Positions 1 to 5,739 of a stretch of 5,762 nucleotides of DNA are shown here, in pieces. A program made the translations under genes and the position numbers. The notes beneath the pieces are model-generated. The model searched no databases, had not been told where the DNA came from, and saw only the letters and a program-made list of their open reading frames with translations. Every line of letters starts with the position of its first letter. Positions within the stretch are counted from its first letter, which is position 1. Source of the DNA: Hyphomicrobiales bacterium (GTDB lineage: Bacteria > Pseudomonadota > Alphaproteobacteria > Rhizobiales > Beijerinckiaceae); NCBI GenBank assembly GCA_900299065.1, contig OMIJ01000299.1:1-5762 (forward strand), given 5' to 3'.

Positions 1-1
1 C

Positions 2-328
2 AGCGCGCAAATAATTTTCACTGCGCAATCAGAGACGCATGTCCCACAACAGACATTGCTTGAGCCGTTAAACAAGCTTTGGGGTGAAGTAGGCTCGCTC
101 AAGCGCCATCAGTTCTGGCGGGCATGTAGTTGGCGTGTGATTTCAACTTTGATCGTTTATGCGATAGCCGCTGCTTATTTTGATCCAGGTAACATTGCCC
201 TCGCTCTTGCCCTTGCAGATTTGATCGCACGCCCCTTATTGCGCGCTGCTCATCATTATCTCTGGCGTATCTGGCGATCACATATTGGTCATTCAACTGA
301 TTCGCTTGATGGGGGAGCCGGGATTTAA
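2..328 (+). CDS. DUF2061-type small membrane protein (5' partial)
   Basis: The reading frame is open from the left edge to a TAA at 326-328, so the gene probably starts outside the window. The only plausible in-window start is a TTG at 56, which would give 90 residues, but it has no Shine-Dalgarno before it. Counting from that TTG, residues 18-72 resemble the DUF2061 membrane domain: a basic entry with the pattern F-W-R-A-x-S-W-R-V, a hydrophobic helix (about 28-42), then a second hydrophobic, alanine/leucine-rich helix (about 46-62) ending in H-H-Y-L-W. The function of DUF2061 is not known. In some bacteria it is joined to sulfate-activation enzymes such as adenylylsulfate kinase, so the missing N-terminus could carry a catalytic domain; the 18 residues visible before the TTG do not show one. 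It converges on the isomerase gene with a 9-bp gap. The domain call is moderately sure; the start is unresolved. Confidence 0.6.
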   Translation, partial: SAQIIFTAQSETHVPQQTLLEPLNKLWGEVGSLKRHQFWRACSWRVISTLIVYAIAAAYFDPGNIALALALADLIARPLLRAAHHYLWRIWRSHIGHSTDSLDGGAGI

Positions 329-337
329 TCGAGGCGA

Positions 338-1333
338 TCAAGCCACGCCAATCGTGTATAGATCATGCAGATGTAGAATGCCGACGGGGCGATTGTTGGC
401 GTCTACGACAATTAGCACGGAGCGTTTTTTCGCATTCAATCTTGCGAGCGCTTCGGCAGCCATTGAGTCTGCGTCAATGGTCATGGGTTGCGGCGTCATA
501 ATGGTCTCAACGGCGCTGCTGAGCAGATCGCCACCGGTTTTAATATGACGACGCAAATCCCCGTCGGTGATAATACCTGCCAGAGTTCCATCGGAGTTGA
601 GCACGGCCACGCAGCCCAGACGTTTACTGGTCATTTCCAGTACGGCCTTTTCCATGCGTGCGCCGGCATTCACCAGAGGCATGGCCTCACCCGTGTGCAT
701 CACATCGCGGACAAAGGCGAGCCTAGCCCCAAGCTTGCCGCCGGGGTGAAAGGCTTTGAAATCCTGCGCGGTAAAGCCTCTTGCCTCAAGCAAAGCGATG
801 GCTAGGGCATCGCCCATGGCCAATTGCATGGTTGTTGAGGTTGTGGGCGCCAGGCCATTGGGGCAGGCCTCTTCGGCTTTTGGCATGAGAAGGCAGGCAT
901 CAGCTTCGCGGCCCAGAGCGCTTTCGGCGCTGGCGGTCAGAGCAATCAGGCCAATCCCATAACGTCTTGAATATGTGATAATATCTGCAAGTTCGGCCGT
1001 TTCTCCCGACCATGAGAGGGCAAGCAGGACATCGCCGGGCTGGATCATGCCCAGATCGCCATGGCTGGCCTCACCGGGATGGACGAAATAGGCTGGGGTG
1101 CCGGTAGAGGCAAAGGTAGCCGCAAGCTTGCGGCCGACATGGCCGGATTTGCCCATTCCGGTGATGATGACGCGGCCAGTGGCGGCGCGGATCATGGTCA
1201 CGGCGGTGATGAGGTTTTGCTTGAGATCAGAGCCATTTTCGCCAAGCAAAGCGGCCTCAAGTGCGGCAATGCCGGCCTGTTCCAACTGCAAAGTGCGCAG
1301 GGCCGAGGCCAAAGGATCAAATGCTTGGGTCAT
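338..1333 (-). CDS. kdsD: KpsF/GutQ/KdsD-family D-arabinose-5-phosphate isomerase
   Basis: Cytosolic aldo-keto isomerase that interconverts D-ribulose 5-phosphate and D-arabinose 5-phosphate, the first step toward Kdo (family knowledge). The 331-residue product has the full family architecture. A SIS domain spans about 40-180 with GKSGH (61-65), the HPGEASHGDLGMI segment (85-97), SWSGET (107-112), EEACPNGLAPT (154-164) and HPGG (196-199). Two CBS domains follow at about 208-265 and 275-331. Lys62, Glu111 or Glu114, Glu155 and His196 correspond to residues reported as catalytic in E. coli KdsD (Lys59, Glu111, Glu152, His193). The start at 1333 is chosen because AGGG lies 6 nt upstream of the ATG and the protein then begins like its relatives. 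An in-frame start at 1378 would add 15 atypical residues. Trp108 stands where E. coli KdsD has Asn. The gene is divergent from the export operon, which suggests it supplies Kdo for the capsule, although it could equally be the housekeeping copy for lipopolysaccharide. The length is normal and the gene appears intact. Confidence 0.95.
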   Translation of the reverse strand: MTQAFDPLASALRTLQLEQAGIAALEAALLGENGSDLKQNLITAVTMIRAATGRVIITGMGKSGHVGRKLAATFASTGTPAYFVHPGEASHGDLGMIQPGDVLLALSWSGETAELADIITYSRRYGIGLIALTASAESALGREADACLLMPKAEEACPNGLAPTTSTTMQLAMGDALAIALLEARGFTAQDFKAFHPGGKLGARLAFVRDVMHTGEAMPLVNAGARMEKAVLEMTSKRLGCVAVLNSDGTLAGIITDGDLRRHIKTGGDLLSSAVETIMTPQPMTIDADSMAAEALARLNAKKRSVLIVVDANNRPVGILHLHDLYTIGVA

Positions 1334-1339
1334 GTCATG

Positions 1340-1343
1340 CCCT
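1340..1343 (-). promoter_or_regulatory. Ribosome binding site of the isomerase gene
   Basis: Read on the minus strand this is AGGG, followed by a 6-nt spacer and the ATG at 1333-1331. It selects this start over the in-frame upstream start at 1378. Confidence 0.6.
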
Positions 1344-1390
1344 GGGAAACCAATGTGACCTTGCCAGACGCGAAGCAAGGCAGAGTTGGG

Positions 1391-1421
1391 CTTATCTGGA
1401 AGTTTGGCGCCGCATTGTCAA
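1391..1421 (-). promoter_or_regulatory. Candidate promoter for the isomerase gene
   Basis: On the minus strand 1421-1416 reads TTGACA, a perfect sigma70-type -35 box. The best -10 match is GATAAG at 1396-1391 (4 of 6 to TATAAT), but the spacer is 19 nt, longer than the usual 16-18. Transcription would begin about 50 nt upstream of the isomerase ATG. The -35 box sits in the centre of the 25-bp dyad at 1406-1430, so a protein bound there would be expected to block this promoter. The assignment rests on motif match only. Confidence 0.35.
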
Positions 1422-1430
1422 ATTGGCGCC
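1406..1430. promoter_or_regulatory. 25-bp symmetric dyad, candidate operator between divergent genes
   Basis: The layout is GGCGCC (1406-1411), 3 nt, TTG (1415-1417), central T, CAA (1419-1421), 3 nt, GGCGCC (1425-1430). All arm and core bases pair across the centre at 1418; only the two 3-nt spacers break the symmetry (18 of 24 positions symmetric). TTGGCGCC also occurs as a direct repeat at 1404-1411 and 1423-1430, 19 bp apart. This spacing is near two helix turns, as for a dimeric regulator. The centre overlaps a minus-strand TTGACA and a plus-strand TTGTCA. I do not recognise the regulator. Confidence 0.4.
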
Positions 1431-1443
1431 TTATTGTTAAAGC
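1415..1443 (+). promoter_or_regulatory. Weak candidate promoter for the export operon
   Basis: TTGTCA (1415-1420, 5 of 6 to the -35 consensus) is followed after 17 nt by TAAAGC (1438-1443, 3 of 6 to the -10 consensus). The spacing is good but the -10 is poor. A competing option is TTGGAC (1466-1471) with TATATC (1487-1492), where the -10 is better but the spacer is only 15 nt. The operon promoter very likely lies in this intergenic region; which site is used cannot be settled by eye. Confidence 0.2.
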
Positions 1444-1495
1444 AGGGAGGCTTTGTTTGTGGGGTTTGGACTCTGATCAGCCAGTGTATATCCCT

Positions 1496-1508
1496 GACCT
1501 TTAAGGTC
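1496..1508. repeat. 13-bp perfect palindrome in the operon leader
   Basis: GACCTT-T-AAGGTC is a perfect odd-centred inverted repeat, 60 nt upstream of the first kpsE-like gene. It could be an operator half-site pair or a small leader hairpin. No U-tract follows it, so it is not a terminator. The smaller palindrome CTGATCAG lies just upstream at 1473-1480. Confidence 0.4.
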
Positions 1509-1556
1509 GAGATGAGGGGTAATGGTTTCAAACGTGAGACGACAAGCCATGCGGAC

Positions 1557-1561
1557 AGGTG
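1557..1561 (+). promoter_or_regulatory. Ribosome binding site deciding the start of the first kpsE-like gene
   Basis: AGGTG lies 6 nt before ATG 1568. The alternative in-frame GTG at 1559 falls inside this motif and has no good Shine-Dalgarno of its own. ATG 1568 also makes the protein begin Met-Leu-Asp, the same as the second paralogue. Confidence 0.55.
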
Positions 1562-1567
1562 CACAGA

Positions 1568-2875
1568 ATGCTTGATCCAAATTTACCCCATGTGATCAAG
1601 GCGCCTTCACAAGACACCCAAGGTGTTCGAGGCCTGATTACGCATCCCCTCAAATCGGTTCGCCAATTATGGTCCGGTCGGGAGAATTCAGATCTCGCTT
1701 ATTCCTCCAATCAGTCATTGCAGCCGCAAAGCGGGATCACGGTAGACATGCCCTCGGCCAGCCGGTCTGGTGGGCGCGGTCGATTGATCTTTACTCTGTC
1801 TTTTCTGCCAGCTCTGCTGTCGATCCTCTATTTTGGTTTTCTTGCCACAGATCGTTATGTCTCGGAGGCTAAATTCATCGTCAAGACCGCTTCGAAATCA
1901 GCCGATGCCGGCGGGCTTGGATCATTTTTAAAATTTGCCGGGTCCATGTCGGGCATGAGCCGCTCGCAAGATGATAATTATTCGGTGCAGGAATATATTA
2001 AATCGCGCGCAGCTGTTGCCGAATTGTCGAAGAAAATTCCTGTACGCGAGATTTATAATCGTCCTGAGGCGGATTTCATCGCGCGCTATCCCTCCTTCTT
2101 CTATGGCAAGTCTGAAGAGCGTTTGTATGATTATCTGCAATGGATGGTGAATGTCTCTTTTGGCAATACATCAGGCATTGCAACTTTGCGTGTGCAGGCG
2201 TTTCGACCTGAGGATGCTCTGCTGATCACCCGGACCTTGCTCGAATTAGGCGAAGAGATGGTGAACCGGCTGAATGAGCGCATCAATGCTGATGCCATAC
2301 GCACCGCGGCAGAAGAAGTTGGCCGCAGCGAGCAGCGTATGATTGATGCACAAATGGCGCTGACGGAATTTCGTAATCGCGAATTAATGGTTGATGCTGT
2401 TCAAAGCTCGGTGGTGATTACAGAAGTGATCGCAGGGCTTGATGCAGAGCGCATTGCGGCACAAGCGCAGATCAGTCAATTGGCTGCTGCTGCTCCGGAT
2501 AATCCGCAGATCAAATTGCTTTATGGCAAAGTGAATGCACTGAATGGTCAAATTTCTGATCAGCGCGCATTGATTGCCGAGCCTTCGACGGGGATTGCGA
2601 AAAAGCTGGCTGAATTTGAACGCCTGTCCCTGATGCGTGAATTTGCCAAAATGTCATTGTCTTCAGCCAATACAGCGCTCGATAATGCGCGCACGGAGGC
2701 CCGTCGCCAGCAGCTCTATCTGGAGCGTGTGGTGGAGCCCAATCTGCCGGACTTTCCTATTTCGCCCCAAAGATTGCGCATGATTGCGACGATCATCGGC
2801 GGCAATGCGCTTTTTCTCTTAGTGATTTGGCTATTTTATATGGGCGTGCGTGAGCACGGGGCAGGTGCGGGATGA
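1568..2875 (+). CDS. kpsE: Capsule polysaccharide export inner-membrane protein, KpsE/BexC/CtrB type (copy 1)
   Basis: A 435-residue polysaccharide co-polymerase of the type that works with ABC-transporter-dependent capsule export, bridging the inner-membrane transporter and an outer-membrane OPX channel (family role). It shows a polar cytoplasmic N-terminus of about 70 residues, transmembrane helix 1 (about 72-92), the family signature TDRYVSEAKF (94-103), and a Gly/Ser/Met-rich stretch (115-133). A periplasmic domain follows with EADFIARYP (167-175) and TLRVQAFR (206-213), then a long helical, probably coiled-coil segment (about 232-385). The proline-rich PNLPDFPISPQR (391-402) leads into transmembrane helix 2 (about 404-426), leaving a short cytoplasmic tail. 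It heads the operon, and its TGA overlaps the permease ATG by 4 bp. The N-terminal cytoplasmic part is longer than in copy 2 and unlike it. The family call is firm; exact function relative to copy 2 is unknown. A GTG at 1559 would add three residues. Confidence 0.92.
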   Translation: MLDPNLPHVIKAPSQDTQGVRGLITHPLKSVRQLWSGRENSDLAYSSNQSLQPQSGITVDMPSASRSGGRGRLIFTLSFLPALLSILYFGFLATDRYVSEAKFIVKTASKSADAGGLGSFLKFAGSMSGMSRSQDDNYSVQEYIKSRAAVAELSKKIPVREIYNRPEADFIARYPSFFYGKSEERLYDYLQWMVNVSFGNTSGIATLRVQAFRPEDALLITRTLLELGEEMVNRLNERINADAIRTAAEEVGRSEQRMIDAQMALTEFRNRELMVDAVQSSVVITEVIAGLDAERIAAQAQISQLAAAAPDNPQIKLLYGKVNALNGQISDQRALIAEPSTGIAKKLAEFERLSLMREFAKMSLSSANTALDNARTEARRQQLYLERVVEPNLPDFPISPQRLRMIATIIGGNALFLLVIWLFYMGVREHGAGAG

Positions 2876-3660
2876 GCACGCAGGCTCTGTCTTTCTCACG
2901 CGGGCTCAAGGTTCAGATCCGCGTCATTTATGGCATTATGGTGCGCGATCTAATGTTGCGCTATGGCCGCGACAATCTGGGCTTTTTGTGGGTGTTCATT
3001 GAACCCATGCTGTTATGCATTGGCGTGCTGATCATTTATTCGGTCCTGCGTGGAGATGAGCATGGCGTGGCTGTGGTGGCGCTCACCTTGTCTGGCTATA
3101 TGCCGCTGACCCTGTGGCGCCATCTGACCAATAATGCGGTTAATCTCTATCGCCGCAGTACAAGTGTGCTCTATCATCGCTTCATCACGCTCTATGATAT
3201 GTTCTTTGCGCGCATGATCATGGAATTTGCCGGATCTACATGCGCCTTTCTGGTGATTTATCTCACCCTTTTGTCCTTTGGCCTAACAGAGCCTATTCGC
3301 GATCCTGGCCTGTTGATTGCGGGCTGGTTTTTTCTGGGACTCTATGGCGTGTCTGTCGCCATTATCTTTGCGGCGATGACGGAATATTGGGAAGTCGCAG
3401 AAAAGTTCATGGGCCCGTTTCAATATTTAACCGTGCCGCTGTCAGGTGCATTCTTCCTTGTTGACTGGCTGCCGCGCCCTGCACAGGATGCGATCTGGTT
3501 TAATCCGCTCACCCATTGTTTTGAGATGATCCGTGCGGGTTATTTTGGCGAAGAGATCGTCACGCATTATGATATTTGGTATCCTGCGCTTTGGATCATC
3601 CCCAATCTTTATATAGGCCTGCGCTGGACGCAATCGGCGCGCGCCCGGATTCATTTGTGA
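2872..3660 (+). CDS. kpsM: Capsule polysaccharide ABC transporter permease, KpsM/BexB/CtrC type (ABC-2 family)
   Basis: A 262-residue integral membrane protein forming the inner-membrane channel that exports the lipid-linked polysaccharide, driven by the KpsT-type ATPase encoded downstream. Family features are visible: an N-terminal amphipathic part with V-x-R-D-L-M-L-R-Y-G-R (24-33), then NLGFLWVFIEPM (35-46) entering helix 1 (about 38-59). Further helices lie at about 66-82, 113-137, 147-169, 183-200 and 234-251, giving the six-helix ABC-2 layout. The conserved segment FNPLTHCFEMIRAGYFG (210-226) sits before the last helix and a short basic tail. Length is normal for KpsM. The ATG lies in an ATGA overlap with the stop of the upstream kpsE-like gene, implying translational coupling. 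A second kpsE-like gene separates it from the ATPase gene; in E. coli kpsM and kpsT are adjacent. Confidence 0.93.
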   Translation: MSTQALSFSRGLKVQIRVIYGIMVRDLMLRYGRDNLGFLWVFIEPMLLCIGVLIIYSVLRGDEHGVAVVALTLSGYMPLTLWRHLTNNAVNLYRRSTSVLYHRFITLYDMFFARMIMEFAGSTCAFLVIYLTLLSFGLTEPIRDPGLLIAGWFFLGLYGVSVAIIFAAMTEYWEVAEKFMGPFQYLTVPLSGAFFLVDWLPRPAQDAIWFNPLTHCFEMIRAGYFGEEIVTHYDIWYPALWIIPNLYIGLRWTQSARARIHL

Positions 3661-3724
3661 TCGCATGACAGAGCAAATGCGCCATTCTTCTTTTGCATAT
3701 AGCCGCCAGAGCCAGCGCGTGTCT

Positions 3725-3729
3725 GGGGA
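3725..3729 (+). promoter_or_regulatory. Ribosome binding site deciding the start of the second kpsE-like gene
   Basis: GGGGA lies 8 nt before ATG 3738. An in-frame TTG at 3693 would add 15 residues but has no Shine-Dalgarno. The 77 nt between the permease stop and this ATG contain no other gene I can support and no clear hairpin terminator. Confidence 0.5.
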
Positions 3730-3737
3730 ATATACTC

Positions 3738-4937
3738 ATGCTTGATGAGCAGCAAAGATCTATACCTTTGGCGCATTTGATGCGCATTGGCGGGGAAGCG
3801 CCGGTTTTGCTGAGCGAAGAACTGAGCCAATGGCAGAGGCTTCGACGCTGGCTCATCCAACGCTTCTGGCCGCTGGTGCTTGTGGTTCTGCCTGCAGTGT
3901 TGGCTGTTATCTATTTTGGCCTGATTGAATCTGATCGTTATGTGTCCGAAGCCAAATTTGTTGTGCGGGCGCCAAGTACGGGTGGAATAGGGCAGATTGC
4001 TAATGTTCTGCAGGGCAGCGGTATCGTTAAATCAGCCGATGATGCTTATGTTGTTCATGGCTATCTTGAATCACGCGATGCTTTGCTGGAATTAACAAAG
4101 AGTGCGGGATTGAAAGAGATCTTCTCACGCTCGGAGGCGGATTTTCTCTCGCGCTATCCCAAATTTTATCGCAAGGCGAATATTGAGGATTTGTACAAGC
4201 ATTATCTGAAATTTGTTTATCTCGATTACAATCAAACAACAGGTATTAGCCTTTTGCGTGTGCAGGCCTTTCGGGCCAAGGATGCGCATGATCTGGCGGC
4301 GGCTATGCTGGATAATGCCGAAGTGCTGATCAATCGGCTCAACGAGCGCGCCCAGCAAGATGCGATTGAAAATGCGCTGAAGGAAATTGAATATAGTCAA
4401 GAGCGCGCTCTGGCGGCGCAAACCAAAGTGACCGATTTTCGCACGCGTGAATCTTTGATTGATCCCAATCTCACCTCAAAGAGCATGTTGGAGGCAATCA
4501 CCAAGCTTTCTGTCGAGATTGCGCAAGCCAGTGCGCAGGCCATAGAGCTTGGGAAAGCTGCGCCGCAATCTCCACAATTAGCTACGATACGCACGCGCAT
4601 TGCCTCTTTGCAAGAAGAGGTGCAGAAGCAACGGCAAATGCTTGGCGGCAGTAGCAGTGCGCTGGCCCCCAAACTTGCCGAATATGATCGGCTGATGCTG
4701 GAAACTGAATTTGCCACTCATGGCTTTCTCACAGCCATGGCCTCCCTCGAAACAGCCCGGCAGGATGCCCGCAAGCAGAAGATCTTTCTTGATCGTGTGG
4801 CTGAGCCCTCAATGCCTGATCTACCGACCTATCCCTATCGCCTGTTGAGCATAGGGATAGTGTCCATTCTGGCTTATTTGCTCTATCGGATTGGCGCTTT
4901 GTTGGTCAAAGATACTTTGGGGCATGCGGTCAAATGA
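3738..4937 (+). CDS. kpsE: Capsule polysaccharide export inner-membrane protein, KpsE/BexC/CtrB type (copy 2)
   Basis: A 399-residue paralogue of the protein at 1568-2875, with the same layout. It has a shorter cytoplasmic N-terminus (about 41 residues), helix 1 (about 42-62), SDRYVSEAKF (65-74) and a Gly-rich stretch (82-95). EADFLSRYP (133-141), LLRVQAFR (172-179) and INRLNER (198-204) follow, then a long helical segment (about 205-350). PSMPDLPTYPYR (357-368) leads into helix 2 (about 368-390) and a short basic tail. All of these motifs have counterparts at equivalent places in copy 1, but the two differ widely between motifs, so the duplication is old rather than recent. It starts 77 nt after the permease stop with its own ribosome binding site, and its TGA overlaps the ATPase ATG by 4 bp. 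It probably acts with the same transporter, either as a hetero-oligomer with copy 1 or with a separate job; the sequence does not say which. Confidence 0.92.
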   Translation: MLDEQQRSIPLAHLMRIGGEAPVLLSEELSQWQRLRRWLIQRFWPLVLVVLPAVLAVIYFGLIESDRYVSEAKFVVRAPSTGGIGQIANVLQGSGIVKSADDAYVVHGYLESRDALLELTKSAGLKEIFSRSEADFLSRYPKFYRKANIEDLYKHYLKFVYLDYNQTTGISLLRVQAFRAKDAHDLAAAMLDNAEVLINRLNERAQQDAIENALKEIEYSQERALAAQTKVTDFRTRESLIDPNLTSKSMLEAITKLSVEIAQASAQAIELGKAAPQSPQLATIRTRIASLQEEVQKQRQMLGGSSSALAPKLAEYDRLMLETEFATHGFLTAMASLETARQDARKQKIFLDRVAEPSMPDLPTYPYRLLSIGIVSILAYLLYRIGALLVKDTLGHAVK

Positions 4938-5719
4938 ATCTCTGGCCTTCGCTTCCTCATTTGCTGCGCCCGCGTATAGGTCAAATGGCCCGTGCAGAGC
5001 ATGAGGGCAAAGATCTTTCCGCATTGTCGGGATTTACGGATGGGCAAGCCTCTGAGCTGACGCCGCGCCGGGCCATTCGTGCGGTGGATATTGTCAAGGA
5101 ATTCGAGACAGAGATTGGCATTCGCCGTGTGCTCAATGGCATTTCCTTTGAGGTGGCCTCTGGAGAGCGTCTGGCCATTCTGGGCCGCAATGGCGCGGGC
5201 AAATCAACTTTGATTCAAATTCTCTCAGGCCTGCAAATTGCTACATCCGGCCATGTGGATCGGGGCTTGCGCATGTCCTGGCCGCTGGCTTTGGCTGGCG
5301 GTTTTGAAGGCGAGCTGACAGGCTATGATAATATCCGCTTCATCACCCGCATTTATGATGTGCCATTCCGCGAGACCTATGCCTTCATTGAGGAGTTCAC
5401 CGAGCTTGGTCAACAATTGCATATTCCGGTGCGCTATTATTCGAGCGGCATGACGATGCGGCTTGCCTTTGCGCTCTCGCTGGCAATCGATTTTGAATGC
5501 TATCTTATTGATGAAGTCATTCTCGTGGGTGACAAGCGCTTCCAGATCAAATGCCATGACGAGCTCTTCGGAAAGCGTCAGGATCGGGCGATGATATTGG
5601 CCATTCACTCCAATGATATCGTTAAAACCTTTTGCACTTCTGCTTTGGTGCTGAAGGCGGGACGCGGGCGGGTATTTCAGGATCTTGATCTGGCCTGCAA
5701 TATTTATTCTTCTTTATAG
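4934..5719 (+). CDS. kpsT: Capsule polysaccharide ABC transporter ATP-binding protein, KpsT/BexA/CtrD type
   Basis: A 261-residue cytoplasmic ATPase that powers the KpsM-type permease. Walker A is GRNGAGKST (84-92, Lys90). The region SWPLALAGGFEGELTGYDNIRF (115-136, in two halves around the GG) is typical of KpsT and stands where other ABC proteins have the Q-loop. The signature motif is the KpsT-type YSSGMTMR (169-176) in place of LSGGQ. Walker B is CYLIDE (189-194, Glu194 catalytic), followed by a VGDKRFQ-type D-loop segment (198-204). The H-loop histidine is His225. The ATPase fold begins only at about residue 47, so this protein carries a polar extension of about 45 residues compared with the roughly 220-residue E. 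coli KpsT. An internal ATG at 4985 (residue 18) shares the same 9-nt context as ATG 4934 and is an alternative start; 4934 is preferred for its ATGA overlap with the upstream gene. The gene is complete, with its TAG 20 bp before the adapter junction. Confidence 0.94.
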   Translation: MNLWPSLPHLLRPRIGQMARAEHEGKDLSALSGFTDGQASELTPRRAIRAVDIVKEFETEIGIRRVLNGISFEVASGERLAILGRNGAGKSTLIQILSGLQIATSGHVDRGLRMSWPLALAGGFEGELTGYDNIRFITRIYDVPFRETYAFIEEFTELGQQLHIPVRYYSSGMTMRLAFALSLAIDFECYLIDEVILVGDKRFQIKCHDELFGKRQDRAMILAIHSNDIVKTFCTSALVLKAGRGRVFQDLDLACNIYSSL

Positions 5720-5729
5720 GCCTGTGCGC

Positions 5730-5739
5730 GGAAGGTGAG
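5730..5739 (+). promoter_or_regulatory. Possible ribosome binding site of a lost downstream gene
   Basis: GGAAGGTGAG resembles a strong Shine-Dalgarno and starts 10 nt after the kpsT stop. It suggests the operon continued with another gene, cut off where genomic sequence ends. Only 20 genuine bases are available here, so this is weak. Confidence 0.25.

Noticed and set aside
300..345. Bidirectional terminator between the convergent DUF2061 and isomerase genes
   Set aside because: Only 9 bp separate the stop codons, and I could not find a convincing GC-rich stem with a T-run on either strand.
1061..1504. Long plus-strand frame opposite the isomerase gene (147 codons)
   Set aside because: It is antisense to the well-supported isomerase, runs through the intergenic dyad, and its translation shows no recognisable domain.
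3661..3737. Hidden small gene, promoter or terminator in the gap between the permease and the second kpsE-like gene
   Set aside because: The gap is 77 nt, with no strong hairpin plus T-tract and no paired -35/-10. TATACT at 3731-3736 lies 1 nt from the start codon, too close to be a -10 for a leadered transcript.
4397..4717. Minus-strand frame of 106 codons inside the second kpsE-like gene
   Set aside because: It lies fully opposite a firmly assigned gene, its composition is Ser/Ala/Cys-rich as expected for a shadow frame, and no ribosome binding site is evident.
5225..5608. Minus-strand frame of 127 codons inside the kpsT-like gene
   Set aside because: It is antisense to conserved ATPase motifs with no domain of its own.
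1..5739. CRISPR array, tRNA, rRNA or insertion sequence
   Set aside because: I saw no regularly spaced repeats, tRNA-like cloverleaf with a TTCRA loop, rRNA core motifs, or transposase frames.
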